From an uncultured Bacteroidales bacterium (GTDB lineage Bacteria > Bacteroidota > Bacteroidia > Bacteroidales > F082): a stretch of DNA of 64,000 bases. Where the stretch lies: positions 178,866 through 242,865 of the forward strand of contig CAMYVD010000001.1 in assembly GCA_947302205.1 (NCBI GenBank). The letters are read 5' to 3'. The number at the start of each line of letters is the position of its first letter. The first letter of the stretch is position 1. Below the pieces are notes generated by a model. That model did no database searches. It saw only the letters and a list, made by a program, of their open reading frames with translations, and was not told where the DNA came from. Shown one piece after another: positions 8,150-16,476 of this stretch. The translations under genes were made by a program, and so were the position numbers.

Positions 8150-9550
8150 ATGAAACAAAAACCTTTCCTTTTGACGCTGTTGTGCCTTGCGTGGACAATG
8201 GCGTTTGCCCAAACCGACCAAAAACCTGAAACTGACCCGATTATCGTCAACCGTATCCACGAGTGGCAAGACCTTAAATTTGGCTTCATGATGCATTGGG
8301 GGATGTACGCCCAATGGGAAGTCGTGGAGTCATGGTCCATCTGCAACGAGCCTTGGATCAATCGCAATGGGGCTGATTATTATCAGTATAAGATTGATTA
8401 CCAGAATCTTAATAAAACGTTTAATCCCAAGAATTTCGACCCTGCAAAATGGGCTGTGGCAGCTAAAAATGCCGGCATGAAATACGTGGTCTTTACGACC
8501 AAACATCACGACGGCTTCTGCATGTTCGGCACCAAAGAAACCACTTATTCTACCACTGATCCATCTTGTCCTTTTTCTGAGAATCCGCGAGCTGACATTA
8601 CTGGCGAGGTGGTAAAAGCATTCCGTGACAAAGGCTTCTGGACAGGCCTCTACTTCTCCAAACCCGATTGGCACTGCGATGACTACTGGGCACACGAATG
8701 GGCGACCCCCGACCGCAATGTGAACTACGACCCGACGGTGCATACCGAGCGTTTCCAAAAATACAAGGACTTCACTTTCAATCAAATCAAGGAGATTACC
8801 CACAACTATGGCGACATTGACATCCTTTGGCTTGATGGCGGCTGGGTGCGTCCCGAATGGAGCGTGAACGAGGAGACCCGTCCGTGGCTGGGTTGCCAAG
8901 GCTATATCCAAGATGTGGACATGCCCAAGATTGCGGCCATGGCTCGTGAGAACAACCCCGACTTGATCATCGTGGATCGCTCAGTAGGAGGGAAGTACGA
9001 AAACTACCAGACCCCAGAACAACAGGTACCGGATAGCCTTCTTCCTTATCCATGGGAGACCTGCATGTCGATGGGCAATTCATGGTCGTATGTCTCTACT
9101 GACCAGTATAAAAGTACCAATAAGCTCATCCATCTTTTGTGCGACATTGTGGCCAAAGGCGGCAATTTCCTCCTTAACGTAGGTCCCGATGACGATGGCA
9201 ACCTACCCGATACGGCATTGCTTCGCATGAAAGAAATCGGCGAATGGATGCAGGTGAACGGCGAAGCCATTTACGGCACAAGACCTATTTATCCATTTAC
9301 TTACGGGAAGTTCCGCTTCACGCAGAAAGGCGATAAAGTGTATGCCATCTTCTTGTTGGATGAGCAAGAGAGCCCTGTGCCGGATACCTATTGGTTTGAG
9401 GCTCCGATCAGCCTTAAATCAGGAAAGATCAAGGTGCTGGGAAGCAAGAAAAAAGCCTCCCTTTCCAGAGAGGCTGATGGTCGTTACCGTATTGACTTCC
9501 CGAATGACTTTGAAACGCGCCATGCGGTGGTGTTTGAAATGCGGTATTAA
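8150..9550 (+). CDS. Secreted alpha-L-fucosidase, GH29
   Basis: A 466-residue exported glycosidase that would release terminal L-fucose from host or dietary glycans by a retaining mechanism. It has a signal peptide ending AFAQ. GH29 signatures are FGFMMHWGMYAQWEVVESW, TTKHHDGFCMFGT and DIDILWLDGGWVRPE, whose Asp is the expected nucleophile. A C-terminal beta-domain follows from about residue 380. I start at the ATG at 8150, not the GTG at 8129, because it puts the positively charged MKQKPF directly before the signal hydrophobic core. The start lies 14 nt after the preceding small gene, suggesting an operon. Confidence 0.9.
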   Translation: MKQKPFLLTLLCLAWTMAFAQTDQKPETDPIIVNRIHEWQDLKFGFMMHWGMYAQWEVVESWSICNEPWINRNGADYYQYKIDYQNLNKTFNPKNFDPAKWAVAAKNAGMKYVVFTTKHHDGFCMFGTKETTYSTTDPSCPFSENPRADITGEVVKAFRDKGFWTGLYFSKPDWHCDDYWAHEWATPDRNVNYDPTVHTERFQKYKDFTFNQIKEITHNYGDIDILWLDGGWVRPEWSVNEETRPWLGCQGYIQDVDMPKIAAMARENNPDLIIVDRSVGGKYENYQTPEQQVPDSLLPYPWETCMSMGNSWSYVSTDQYKSTNKLIHLLCDIVAKGGNFLLNVGPDDDGNLPDTALLRMKEIGEWMQVNGEAIYGTRPIYPFTYGKFRFTQKGDKVYAIFLLDEQESPVPDTYWFEAPISLKSGKIKVLGSKKKASLSREADGRYRIDFPNDFETRHAVVFEMRY

Positions 9551-9551
9551 T

Positions 9552-10109
9552 CTACTTTTTGGTTTCCGAAACGAAACAGGCCACAAGCCCGTAGGTGATG
9601 GTTGGACGAATCCAGATTTCTGTGATAGAATACGCCGTGAATTCGTCGGAAGGTTCGAGCATAATGTCGATGTTATAGAGTAGGGCGATGAGTGCGTCGA
9701 TGATGCAAATCATCCACAAGTTCCGTTTGGTATAGCCCTCCCAGTCTTTGCGCGCATAAAAGTAAGTCAGCATACAGAGCAGCGTCACCGACAGGGTGGA
9801 ACAAGCCAAACTGATGGGGTAATAGGCCATCTGAGGAGAGAAAAGAATGTCGCGTAGCATCACCGTGATGCCAACACAGATGGTACACCAATAGTTGAAC
9901 TGCTGTGTGGTGATGCCTGTGTTGAAGAAATACATCCATATCATCACCACGCAGGCGATGTAGAACACGTTGAGCACCAACTCAGGCCAGGTTTCACTAA
10001 GCCCGTAATGGAAAATGCCGTAAAGCATCGTGCCCACCGAGAGCATGGCGGCCACGGCGGTAATTACAATGTCAATGACTTTGGCTCTCTCTTTGAATCT
10101 TGTTTGCAT
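9552..10109 (-). CDS. Multi-pass membrane protein of unknown function
   Basis: A 185-residue protein with about five or six hydrophobic helices (VIDIVITAVAAMLSVGTMLYG, VLNVFYIACVVMIWMYFF, LACSTLSVTLLCMLTYFYA, LWMICIIDALIALLYNI). No recognised domain. I start at the internal Met (MQTRFKERAK). The longer frame to 10196 overlaps the MATE gene and adds a polar Asn-rich leader. It lies 16 nt downstream of the MATE gene on the same strand and is probably its operon partner. Confidence 0.65.
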   Translation of the reverse strand: MQTRFKERAKVIDIVITAVAAMLSVGTMLYGIFHYGLSETWPELVLNVFYIACVVMIWMYFFNTGITTQQFNYWCTICVGITVMLRDILFSPQMAYYPISLACSTLSVTLLCMLTYFYARKDWEGYTKRNLWMICIIDALIALLYNIDIMLEPSDEFTAYSITEIWIRPTITYGLVACFVSETKK

Positions 10110-10125
10110 AGTATTGTTGTTTTCA

Positions 10126-11490
10126 TTAGAGTTGTTTATTGCGCCACTTTCTCTTGTGGATGTATATGGTGCATTGTATCCAGATACAAAGCGCATAGAC
10201 GCCGTCGGCCGTCCAGCACACGGCTATGCTCGATTTAAGGATGCCGATAATGACTGTGCAGTACACGGCATAGATGCAAAGAGCCACCGCATCGAAGCGG
10301 AGGCAGACACGTGTGTCTCCCGTTCCCGCGACAGACTGAAGATACACATTCCACGGCAGGGTGACAGCGGTGGCGACGCACATCACCTTCAGCGTGGGAA
10401 CGGAAGCTTGAACCAAGGTGGGAATGTCGGTGAATAGGCTGATAATCAGGTGTGGACACAGGAAAAAGAATACCAGTAACGGCAACATGGTTATGGTACA
10501 GAGCATCAGTACACGCCGGATAATCGGAATCACGCCCTCGGGATGGCCTTCACCGATGAGATTGCTCACCAGCGTTGCCGCTGTAGAGGCAAAGGCCGCC
10601 GAGAAGACAAACGGCACCTCGGAAATGCTCCTTACGATGTTGACGATGGCCAGCTCCTCCTCGCCCAAATGCTCGATAAAGAGGAAGAAAAGCAGCCACA
10701 CGGAGATATTCAGGACATACTCCAACATGACCCAAGAGGCGGTGGAAAAGATGTGCTTGAGCTCCTTCCATACAGGTTTGACCATCTTTTGCAGGCCGTA
10801 TTTCTTATCGGTCGTAAAGAAGACCCATACAACAAAAAAGAGTAAAGAGACGCCTTCCGAGATCGTCGACGCCAATGCGGCTCCCTTGATGCCCATCGCC
10901 GGTGCACCTAAGTGGCCAAAGATGAGCACCCAGTCCAAAAAGATATTACTGCCTACTAGCACGATGGAATTCCAGGTGAGGCTCTTCGTTTCACGTATCC
11001 CTACGTAGAAAGCACGGAACAGCGCTGTCATAAAGGCAAAGAACAGCCCTGGAATCCTCCAGTTCACATAGACCAAGGCGGCCTTATAAATATTCTCCGA
11101 CTTCAGGATCCCCCGAAGAAGAGGCGGCGACAGAAGATACGAAAGGGCCATAGTCAGCAGCGCTAAGACCGCAAGAAACCAGACGCCTTGCCAGAACACA
11201 CGTCCGATAGCGCCGAAGCCTGTTCCGCTCTCGCAAGCCTCCCCGTTGCGCCGGCCGATAATGATTTGGACCCCGATGGAGAAGCCAAAGCCGAGCATAT
11301 AGAGAATGGTGAAATACACGCCAGCGATGGCCGAGGCTCCCAACTCAATCTCTCCGACGCGGCCCAGGAAGGCCGTATCGGTCATGCCCAGCAGTTCCTC
11401 CATCACCAAGGCTACCAGGATGGGGAAAGTTATCCTCCAAATGGATTTGAAGGAATAACTTTCCGAAAGCTTGTATGTCGATTCTTTCAT
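10126..11490 (-). CDS. MATE family multidrug/cation efflux transporter
   Basis: A 454-residue inner-membrane protein with about twelve hydrophobic helices in two homologous halves, the normal size for MATE/DinF antiporters that export drugs or metabolites in exchange for Na+ or H+. The family N-terminus is clear (IWRITFPILVALVMEELLGMTDTAFLGRVG), as is the FGFSIGVQIIIGRRNGE segment. It ends NKQL. The gene lies directly downstream of the remains of a second MATE gene. Substrate is unknown. Confidence 0.9.
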   Translation of the reverse strand: MKESTYKLSESYSFKSIWRITFPILVALVMEELLGMTDTAFLGRVGEIELGASAIAGVYFTILYMLGFGFSIGVQIIIGRRNGEACESGTGFGAIGRVFWQGVWFLAVLALLTMALSYLLSPPLLRGILKSENIYKAALVYVNWRIPGLFFAFMTALFRAFYVGIRETKSLTWNSIVLVGSNIFLDWVLIFGHLGAPAMGIKGAALASTISEGVSLLFFVVWVFFTTDKKYGLQKMVKPVWKELKHIFSTASWVMLEYVLNISVWLLFFLFIEHLGEEELAIVNIVRSISEVPFVFSAAFASTAATLVSNLIGEGHPEGVIPIIRRVLMLCTITMLPLLVFFFLCPHLIISLFTDIPTLVQASVPTLKVMCVATAVTLPWNVYLQSVAGTGDTRVCLRFDAVALCIYAVYCTVIIGILKSSIAVCWTADGVYALCIWIQCTIYIHKRKWRNKQL

Positions 11491-11496
11491 TACTTC

Positions 11497-11625
11497 CTAT
11501 TGCGCTTCCACAAATTCCACTTTCATGCTGGCAATCCTGCCGACACGGATCTTCTAGAAAAACTCTAGGGGTACTTCATCAATAAACTGTTTGATGGAGC
11601 CAAGCAATATTCCCGACCCCACGCG
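11497..11625 (-). pseudogene. Degraded coding remnant, in frame with the upstream MATE fragment
   Basis: Reading on in the same frame beyond the TGA at 11626-11628 gives a peptide with a second in-frame stop (TAG at 11554-11556). Before that stop the peptide ends SIKQFIDEVPLEFF. After it comes KIRVGRIASMKVEFVEAQ, ended by a TAG at 11497-11499. The two pieces read like the C-terminus of a real protein but do not resemble MATE. I cannot name the family. With the MATE fragment this stretch looks like a deletion scar. Confidence 0.4.
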
Positions 11626-11838
11626 TCAGACTCTTTTTGCGCAGGTTTTTAAGCTCTTCGTGATTCTGGGCACCGTAATGATAGCTGCAAATTCCGTCTT
11701 GCCCACAAAATTGGCGATGAAATATCCATCCACGATGATGTACAGGGAAAGGAATATGTTCATCACAATGGTTGGCAACGTAAACCGCAGCAGTTTACTA
11801 TAGGTGAAATGTTCCGACAAATGGATTCGTGAGTTCAT
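11626..11838 (-). pseudogene. Truncated N-terminus of a MATE transporter
   Basis: The first 52 or so codons encode a typical MATE start (HFTYSKLLRFTLPTIVMNIF, then YIIVDGYFIANFVGKTEFAAI). After that, similarity ends and the frame reaches a stop at 11626 after only 70 residues, where about 440 would be expected. It starts 10 nt below the stop of the C10 peptidase gene and is followed in the same frame by another remnant. It is probably non-functional. Confidence 0.7.
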
Positions 11839-11848
11839 CTCCTGGTGC

Positions 11849-13888
11849 TCATCTACTTATCAAATTGACTTTCTGTACAGTGACTCCGTTTTCGGTCTCG
11901 AAGCGGACGAAGTACATGCCCGAACCGAAGCGGTTCAGGTCGAGGGTGGCATTGCCTTCAACAGTGGTTTCCATGATAGTTTGGCCCAAACTGTTGATGA
12001 CGCTGACGCACATCGTGCCTTCACCATCAACATAAAGCAAACCATTGGTAGGGTTGGGATATACGAGCGGTTTCGAGGCAAGGTCTTCTTCAACGGCATA
12101 GTCGCAATTGTTCTGGTAAGTGAAGAAGATACCAGGGGAAAGGGCGGAAGAGGTGAATAGCACCTCGTCTTCACCGTCGAGGATGGTGAAGGAGCATTCT
12201 CCGTCGGTGTCGTATTGCTCTTCGTCGTGAAACCAGCCAGCGTTCCAGATGAAGTTGAGGTTGCCTTTCAGCAGCGGGAGGGTGAGGGTTTGCTCTGCGC
12301 CTTCCTTCATGGTGACCACGGCGATGCGTTGTCCGTTTTGGTCGGTGACGCTAATGGAGGCGCCTTTCCATCCGTTGCCGCCTGCGTCGCGGAGCTGGAA
12401 GACGAGGTCGCATTTCTCGCCAACCAGCAAAGAGGCGTATGCCGTGCGGCTGATGCCGGCTTCGTTGCTGACGAAGATTTCGTATTCGTAGAGGCCGGGG
12501 GCGAGACTGTTGTCGTCGTATTCCATGGAGGCACCAGGCAGTGCATCGTTGAGGACGGCGATTACCTCGAAGTTGCGCATGAGGGTGACGGTGACGGTTC
12601 CTGTCAGCGCATTGCCGTTGAGGTCGGTGGCAGGATTGCTCCAAGTGATGTGGACACCGTTAAAGGCGTTGTTTTCTATGGCTTCGAGGCTAGTGACTTT
12701 TTCAGGACGAAGGAAAGCTTCCTCTTGCGGGCGGATGTGTCCAACGAAGGCATTCCCCCTGTTGAAGGCGTATGTGGTGGTATTGAGTGCTCCAATGGTG
12801 CACCATGCGTTGTCTTTGCCACTCCAGCCCCAATTGCAGTGAAAATAGTCATTCTCGTCGTAACCATCACACACAAAGGCGTGAGCGCCAGCACCATTGA
12901 CATCTGAACCCGTGTAGAACAACGGAAGGCCTTCATCCAAGCCACCGTCTTTCAGCATTTGAATCCATTCTTCGTTGGTGTAACCCATATCAGGGATGAG
13001 GCCGTAAAGGTTGATGATGAGTGTGTCGCAACTGTATCTGAAATAGTCGGTAAAAGCAACAGGAACGCCGAAAGAGTTGGCGGCGCTTCCATTACCGCTA
13101 TAGATCATTTCGACGGCAACGCCAATATGGTGAAGCAGTTGGGCAATATCAAACACTTGGTCGTCGGTGCTAGTGGAATCGATGGTCAGAGGCATACGCT
13201 CGAAGTGGTACTCCGTTTCGCCAAAGTTGGCAGTCTGCTCCTCGTAGCCTTCGGGGGTATAGGAATGGGAACCCGTGCCTTGTGCCGGCCATTCCCAATA
13301 CTTCATGATTTGACCCATGGCAGCGGAGACGCAGCCCGAATACACGTGACCCCCAGGGCCAGCGGTGTCGGCGGGGCATTGGCTGTTCCAAGGGTAGTTT
13401 TGGTTCCACAAGGTCTTGCACATAGGTTCAGTCACGGCGCGGGCATTGCGACCTGGGGTGATTTGGCCACTCTCGCCCACCGACTTCCATTCGGCGATGA
13501 TGTCGGGCGTGGCTTCTATGTTGTGGTTGCGCACATATTGGATTTCCTGTTGGAAACTGGAAAGGGTGAACGCGAAGCCGTCAGCCACATCATTGGGGTT
13601 GAAATAACCACTTGTGGAGTACGCAAGGATGGGCTTCACACGGTCGTCAGCCGCCACGACGACGAAGCCTTCGCCATTAGCGACGTTAAAGACGTAATAG
13701 TCAACAGCATCGCGGTCGGCGGCTGTGCTGACCAATTGCAGTTGTATGTCAGTGTTTTTCTGTGCAATTGAGGTGGTGCTCATGAACTTGGCACCCAATT
13801 TTTCGGCTTTCTGTTGGTCAACAGGGCCAGCCATCAAGCTACCGAATGTGGCAGCGACGAGGCAGAGGATTAATAAGAATCTTTTCAT
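11849..13888 (-). CDS. Secreted C10 (streptopain-like) cysteine peptidase with T9SS sorting domain
   Basis: A 679-residue exported protease. A signal peptide (MKRFLLILCLVAATFGSLMAG) is followed by a Spi/C10 propeptide (residues about 25-150). The C10 catalytic domain has Cys186 in GHVYSGCVSAAMGQIMKYW, His336 in GAGAHAFVCDGYD and the HCNWGWSGKDNAW segment. A fibronectin-like region and a GGNGWKGASI carbohydrate-binding-like module come next. The C-terminus is a type A sorting domain (YPNPTNGLLYVDGEG to the end) for export across the outer membrane by T9SS. It is a likely secreted or cell-surface protease similar in plan to interpain/PrtT. A strong palindrome precedes it at 13907-13930. Confidence 0.9.
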   Translation of the reverse strand: MKRFLLILCLVAATFGSLMAGPVDQQKAEKLGAKFMSTTSIAQKNTDIQLQLVSTAADRDAVDYYVFNVANGEGFVVVAADDRVKPILAYSTSGYFNPNDVADGFAFTLSSFQQEIQYVRNHNIEATPDIIAEWKSVGESGQITPGRNARAVTEPMCKTLWNQNYPWNSQCPADTAGPGGHVYSGCVSAAMGQIMKYWEWPAQGTGSHSYTPEGYEEQTANFGETEYHFERMPLTIDSTSTDDQVFDIAQLLHHIGVAVEMIYSGNGSAANSFGVPVAFTDYFRYSCDTLIINLYGLIPDMGYTNEEWIQMLKDGGLDEGLPLFYTGSDVNGAGAHAFVCDGYDENDYFHCNWGWSGKDNAWCTIGALNTTTYAFNRGNAFVGHIRPQEEAFLRPEKVTSLEAIENNAFNGVHITWSNPATDLNGNALTGTVTVTLMRNFEVIAVLNDALPGASMEYDDNSLAPGLYEYEIFVSNEAGISRTAYASLLVGEKCDLVFQLRDAGGNGWKGASISVTDQNGQRIAVVTMKEGAEQTLTLPLLKGNLNFIWNAGWFHDEEQYDTDGECSFTILDGEDEVLFTSSALSPGIFFTYQNNCDYAVEEDLASKPLVYPNPTNGLLYVDGEGTMCVSVINSLGQTIMETTVEGNATLDLNRFGSGMYFVRFETENGVTVQKVNLISR

Positions 13889-13906
13889 GTTTACAATTGT
13901 TTATAA

Positions 13907-13930
13907 GTAGGTGGGCATGTGCCCACCTAC
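13907..13930. repeat. Perfect 11-bp-arm palindrome between operons
   Basis: GTAGGTGGGCA, a 2-nt loop and TGCCCACCTAC form a perfect inverted repeat. It sits between the stop of the carboxylesterase (13943) and the start of the C10 peptidase (13888). No U-run follows on either strand, so it is not a textbook terminator. The GTAG...CTAC ends resemble the palindrome at 52371-52398, suggesting a REP-like repeat family. Confidence 0.7.
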
Positions 13931-13942
13931 TAACATTATTGA

Positions 13943-15490
13943 TTAGCAGACCCTCTTGGACGACCCGTTCCCCAGGCGCTCTGCCCAGGACATCATCAGG
14001 TCTTCCCGCCTTCCGAAAATATCCTTCTTCATGCCGATGGCATCGTCGAAGACCATCGTCTGGCGGTCGTCACCCGTGAACTTCTTCCATTCGTATTTGT
14101 CGGTGGAGGGGTTGCCCGTCCGGGCGAAGTTGGCCCACATCTCCTTTGCGACGTGGCGGAACTCGCACTCGTCGGTACCGACGATCTTTTCGCTCCCCAT
14201 CGGGTCCAATATGCAAGTGTCAAACAGGTAGGTAATCTCGACAGCGTGTATCGCACCCAGCTCGGGGGTTATCACCGGCTTCTTGATGAAGTACATGTAG
14301 GTGTTGCCACCGGCGGCAGCGTGTCTGATGGCCATATTGGTGTTGCCAGCGCGGAAGTTGAGGTCGTTGCAGTATTGCTCCAAGCGGCTCCCTTCGCTTT
14401 CGTTTGCGAGCGTTGCCATGAACTCGTCGTACATGGCCTTCTCCTGCTCGTTGAGCAGTGCACGGTCCCGCTTGGTGATCCACCTCAGCGTGTTGAGGAA
14501 GCCTTCTTCGCCGCCCTCAAACGGAACGAAGTACCTGATCTCGTCCTGGTTAGACCCAATCATCATATCGATCTTGGCCCGCTTCTCGTCTCCCCACATC
14601 TTGTACATGTCCGCTCGGTCCTCGGGCAGCGTGACGCCGTCGAGGAGCGGGAAGTTGGCGCCGCCGAGGAGGCAGTTCTTGTCGATGGTGTATGCCTTCA
14701 GGTAGGCGTCTACAAGCTGCTCGGTGGTGAGTGCCATCAGCTCGTCCATGGTCTGGCAGCCCGTTACGGACAGGAAGTTCTGCGTGACGTGGATGCCGTG
14801 CTCCATCGTGTCGCAATAGGCGATGTTGGCGCTCTGGGCGATGATTCTCTTGAAGAGTCCCTCGCTTCCGTCGATGAGCGGGAGGAACGTGACGCTTGCC
14901 GAGCCTGCCGACTCGCCGAAAATCGTCACGTTGTCCGGATTGCCGCCGAAGCCGGCGATGTTTTTCTGTACCCACCTGAGGGCCTCGAGCTGGTCGAGCA
15001 GGCCGAGGTTGCCTGCCTCCTTGAAGTTCTCTCCGCCGGGAACCCGCTCGAAGTTCATGAATCCCATGAAGCCGAGACGGTAGTCGATGGATACGAATAG
15101 GATGTCGGGGCACTGCTTGGCGATGCTGGTAAGGTCGTAGAGGGGCGACGCTTGGGATTCGGCGCAGAAGCCGCCGCCGTGAATCCACACCATGACCGGC
15201 TTTTTGCTGTCAGTGCAGCTGGTATTGCAATATACGTTCAGCACGAGGCAGTCCTCGCCGAACTCCGCCGTTCCCATCGAGTCGTTCAGAGGTCCAATAG
15301 GAACGTGGCCAGGATTTGTCGCTTCATACACGCCGTCATCGTCTGCGGCAGGAAGAGCCTTCTTCCAACGAAGCTTGCCCACAGGTTGAGTAGCGTAGGG
15401 GATGCCTTTCCAGATAATCAGCTCGTCAGTCTCCTTGCCGACGAAGGTGCCGTTGTTACATTTAACGGCCTTTTTATTTTCGTTATTCAT
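13943..15490 (-). CDS. Type B carboxylesterase (alpha/beta hydrolase, para-nitrobenzyl-esterase-like)
   Basis: A 515-residue esterase of the cholinesterase/carboxylesterase type B fold. It has the oxyanion-hole motif VMVWIHGGGF and the nucleophile elbow TIFGESAGSASVTF with the catalytic Ser. An acidic residue lies in MIGSNQDEIRYF, and the His is in LGAIHAVEITYLFD. No signal peptide, so cytoplasmic, unlike most esterases in this phylum. It is the last gene of a three-gene minus-strand operon (5 nt from the preceding gene) with two other hydrolases, which suggests a shared degradation or detoxification pathway. Substrate unknown. Confidence 0.9.
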   Translation of the reverse strand: MNNENKKAVKCNNGTFVGKETDELIIWKGIPYATQPVGKLRWKKALPAADDDGVYEATNPGHVPIGPLNDSMGTAEFGEDCLVLNVYCNTSCTDSKKPVMVWIHGGGFCAESQASPLYDLTSIAKQCPDILFVSIDYRLGFMGFMNFERVPGGENFKEAGNLGLLDQLEALRWVQKNIAGFGGNPDNVTIFGESAGSASVTFLPLIDGSEGLFKRIIAQSANIAYCDTMEHGIHVTQNFLSVTGCQTMDELMALTTEQLVDAYLKAYTIDKNCLLGGANFPLLDGVTLPEDRADMYKMWGDEKRAKIDMMIGSNQDEIRYFVPFEGGEEGFLNTLRWITKRDRALLNEQEKAMYDEFMATLANESEGSRLEQYCNDLNFRAGNTNMAIRHAAAGGNTYMYFIKKPVITPELGAIHAVEITYLFDTCILDPMGSEKIVGTDECEFRHVAKEMWANFARTGNPSTDKYEWKKFTGDDRQTMVFDDAIGMKKDIFGRREDLMMSWAERLGNGSSKRVC

Positions 15491-15495
15491 GTCTT

Positions 15496-16464
15496 TTATT
15501 TTTTTTTGTTGTTATAGGCGGCGACGCGTTTCGCCACGTTGTCCTTGATGTTGTTGAAATAGTACATATAGTCGTAGGCGTGGCGGCCATCCGGTCCGAA
15601 GAATTCGGCCGATACTTTAGCGGTGTACTCATCCACTTCAGGAACTTTGGCATGTGTCACCACCACGCCGCGGTCGAGGTCGATTTGCGCATCGGCACCG
15701 ACATCACCAATTGAACGCTCTCCCGTTTTCTCATTCAGTATGATGGAACCCAGGTTCATGCTTGCCGGAGCATAGGTTTCGTCCAGTTTCCAGTTCAAGG
15801 GGTTGATGCTCATAGTCTCGGGTAGTACCACTACATTGTGGGCTTTGAGTTCCACATTTTTTGGCCCCTCCGTGTTAAAGGCAATGATGACGCCCGTGTC
15901 GGTCTCGCCGGTGGCAAACTTCAGGTGTGGGTTGGCGGCAAGGTAACTCTTGGTGACGGAGTAGCCGATGGTGTAGGCTGCGAGCATGCGTGCATAGTAC
16001 TCGGGGTGATCCTTGAAATAGGTGCGGAGCAGCAGTAAAACCATGGCTGATCCCTGACTGTGACCGGCGATGATGAATGGACGGCCGCCGTTGCAATGCT
16101 CAAAATAGTAGTCCAGAGCAGAGGTTATATCGTCAATGGGCATCCCCATAAACGCACCGTCAGCGCTCCCGGTCTTCGTGAAGATTTCACCGGCGTACTT
16201 CAGGCCGGATTGTCTGTAATACGGCAGGAATACATTGGTTACCTCTGCGAAGGCGGATGCGTGGTCCCTGAATTCAACCTTCACACCTTCCCGCATCTCG
16301 ACGTTGTCGATGGTCGCGAAATCGGGAGCACCCTCCTCAAAGCTACCCATGATATACTCGGTTGCATATACATAGAAGGTGTCGACATCCTTAGTGATTT
16401 CCGGAATCTGATACCAATTGGCTTTATTGGAATAATCCAGAGGTTGATTCTTGTTCATATTCAT
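15496..16464 (-). CDS. DUF3089-family alpha/beta hydrolase
   Basis: A 322-residue protein with the DUF3089 pattern: an early VDTFYVYATEY segment, the lipase-like nucleophile motif FIIAGHSQGSAMVLLLLR around residue 145, and LAAYTIGYSV after it. These are serine hydrolases of unknown substrate. No signal peptide is present. The gene sits 12 nt after the amidohydrolase and 5 nt before the carboxylesterase, indicating one transcript. The start at 16464 (MNMNKNQ) could equally be the Met two codons later. Confidence 0.8.
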   Translation of the reverse strand: MNMNKNQPLDYSNKANWYQIPEITKDVDTFYVYATEYIMGSFEEGAPDFATIDNVEMREGVKVEFRDHASAFAEVTNVFLPYYRQSGLKYAGEIFTKTGSADGAFMGMPIDDITSALDYYFEHCNGGRPFIIAGHSQGSAMVLLLLRTYFKDHPEYYARMLAAYTIGYSVTKSYLAANPHLKFATGETDTGVIIAFNTEGPKNVELKAHNVVVLPETMSINPLNWKLDETYAPASMNLGSIILNEKTGERSIGDVGADAQIDLDRGVVVTHAKVPEVDEYTAKVSAEFFGPDGRHAYDYMYYFNNIKDNVAKRVAAYNNKKK

Positions 16465-16476
16465 TTAGATTAATGG

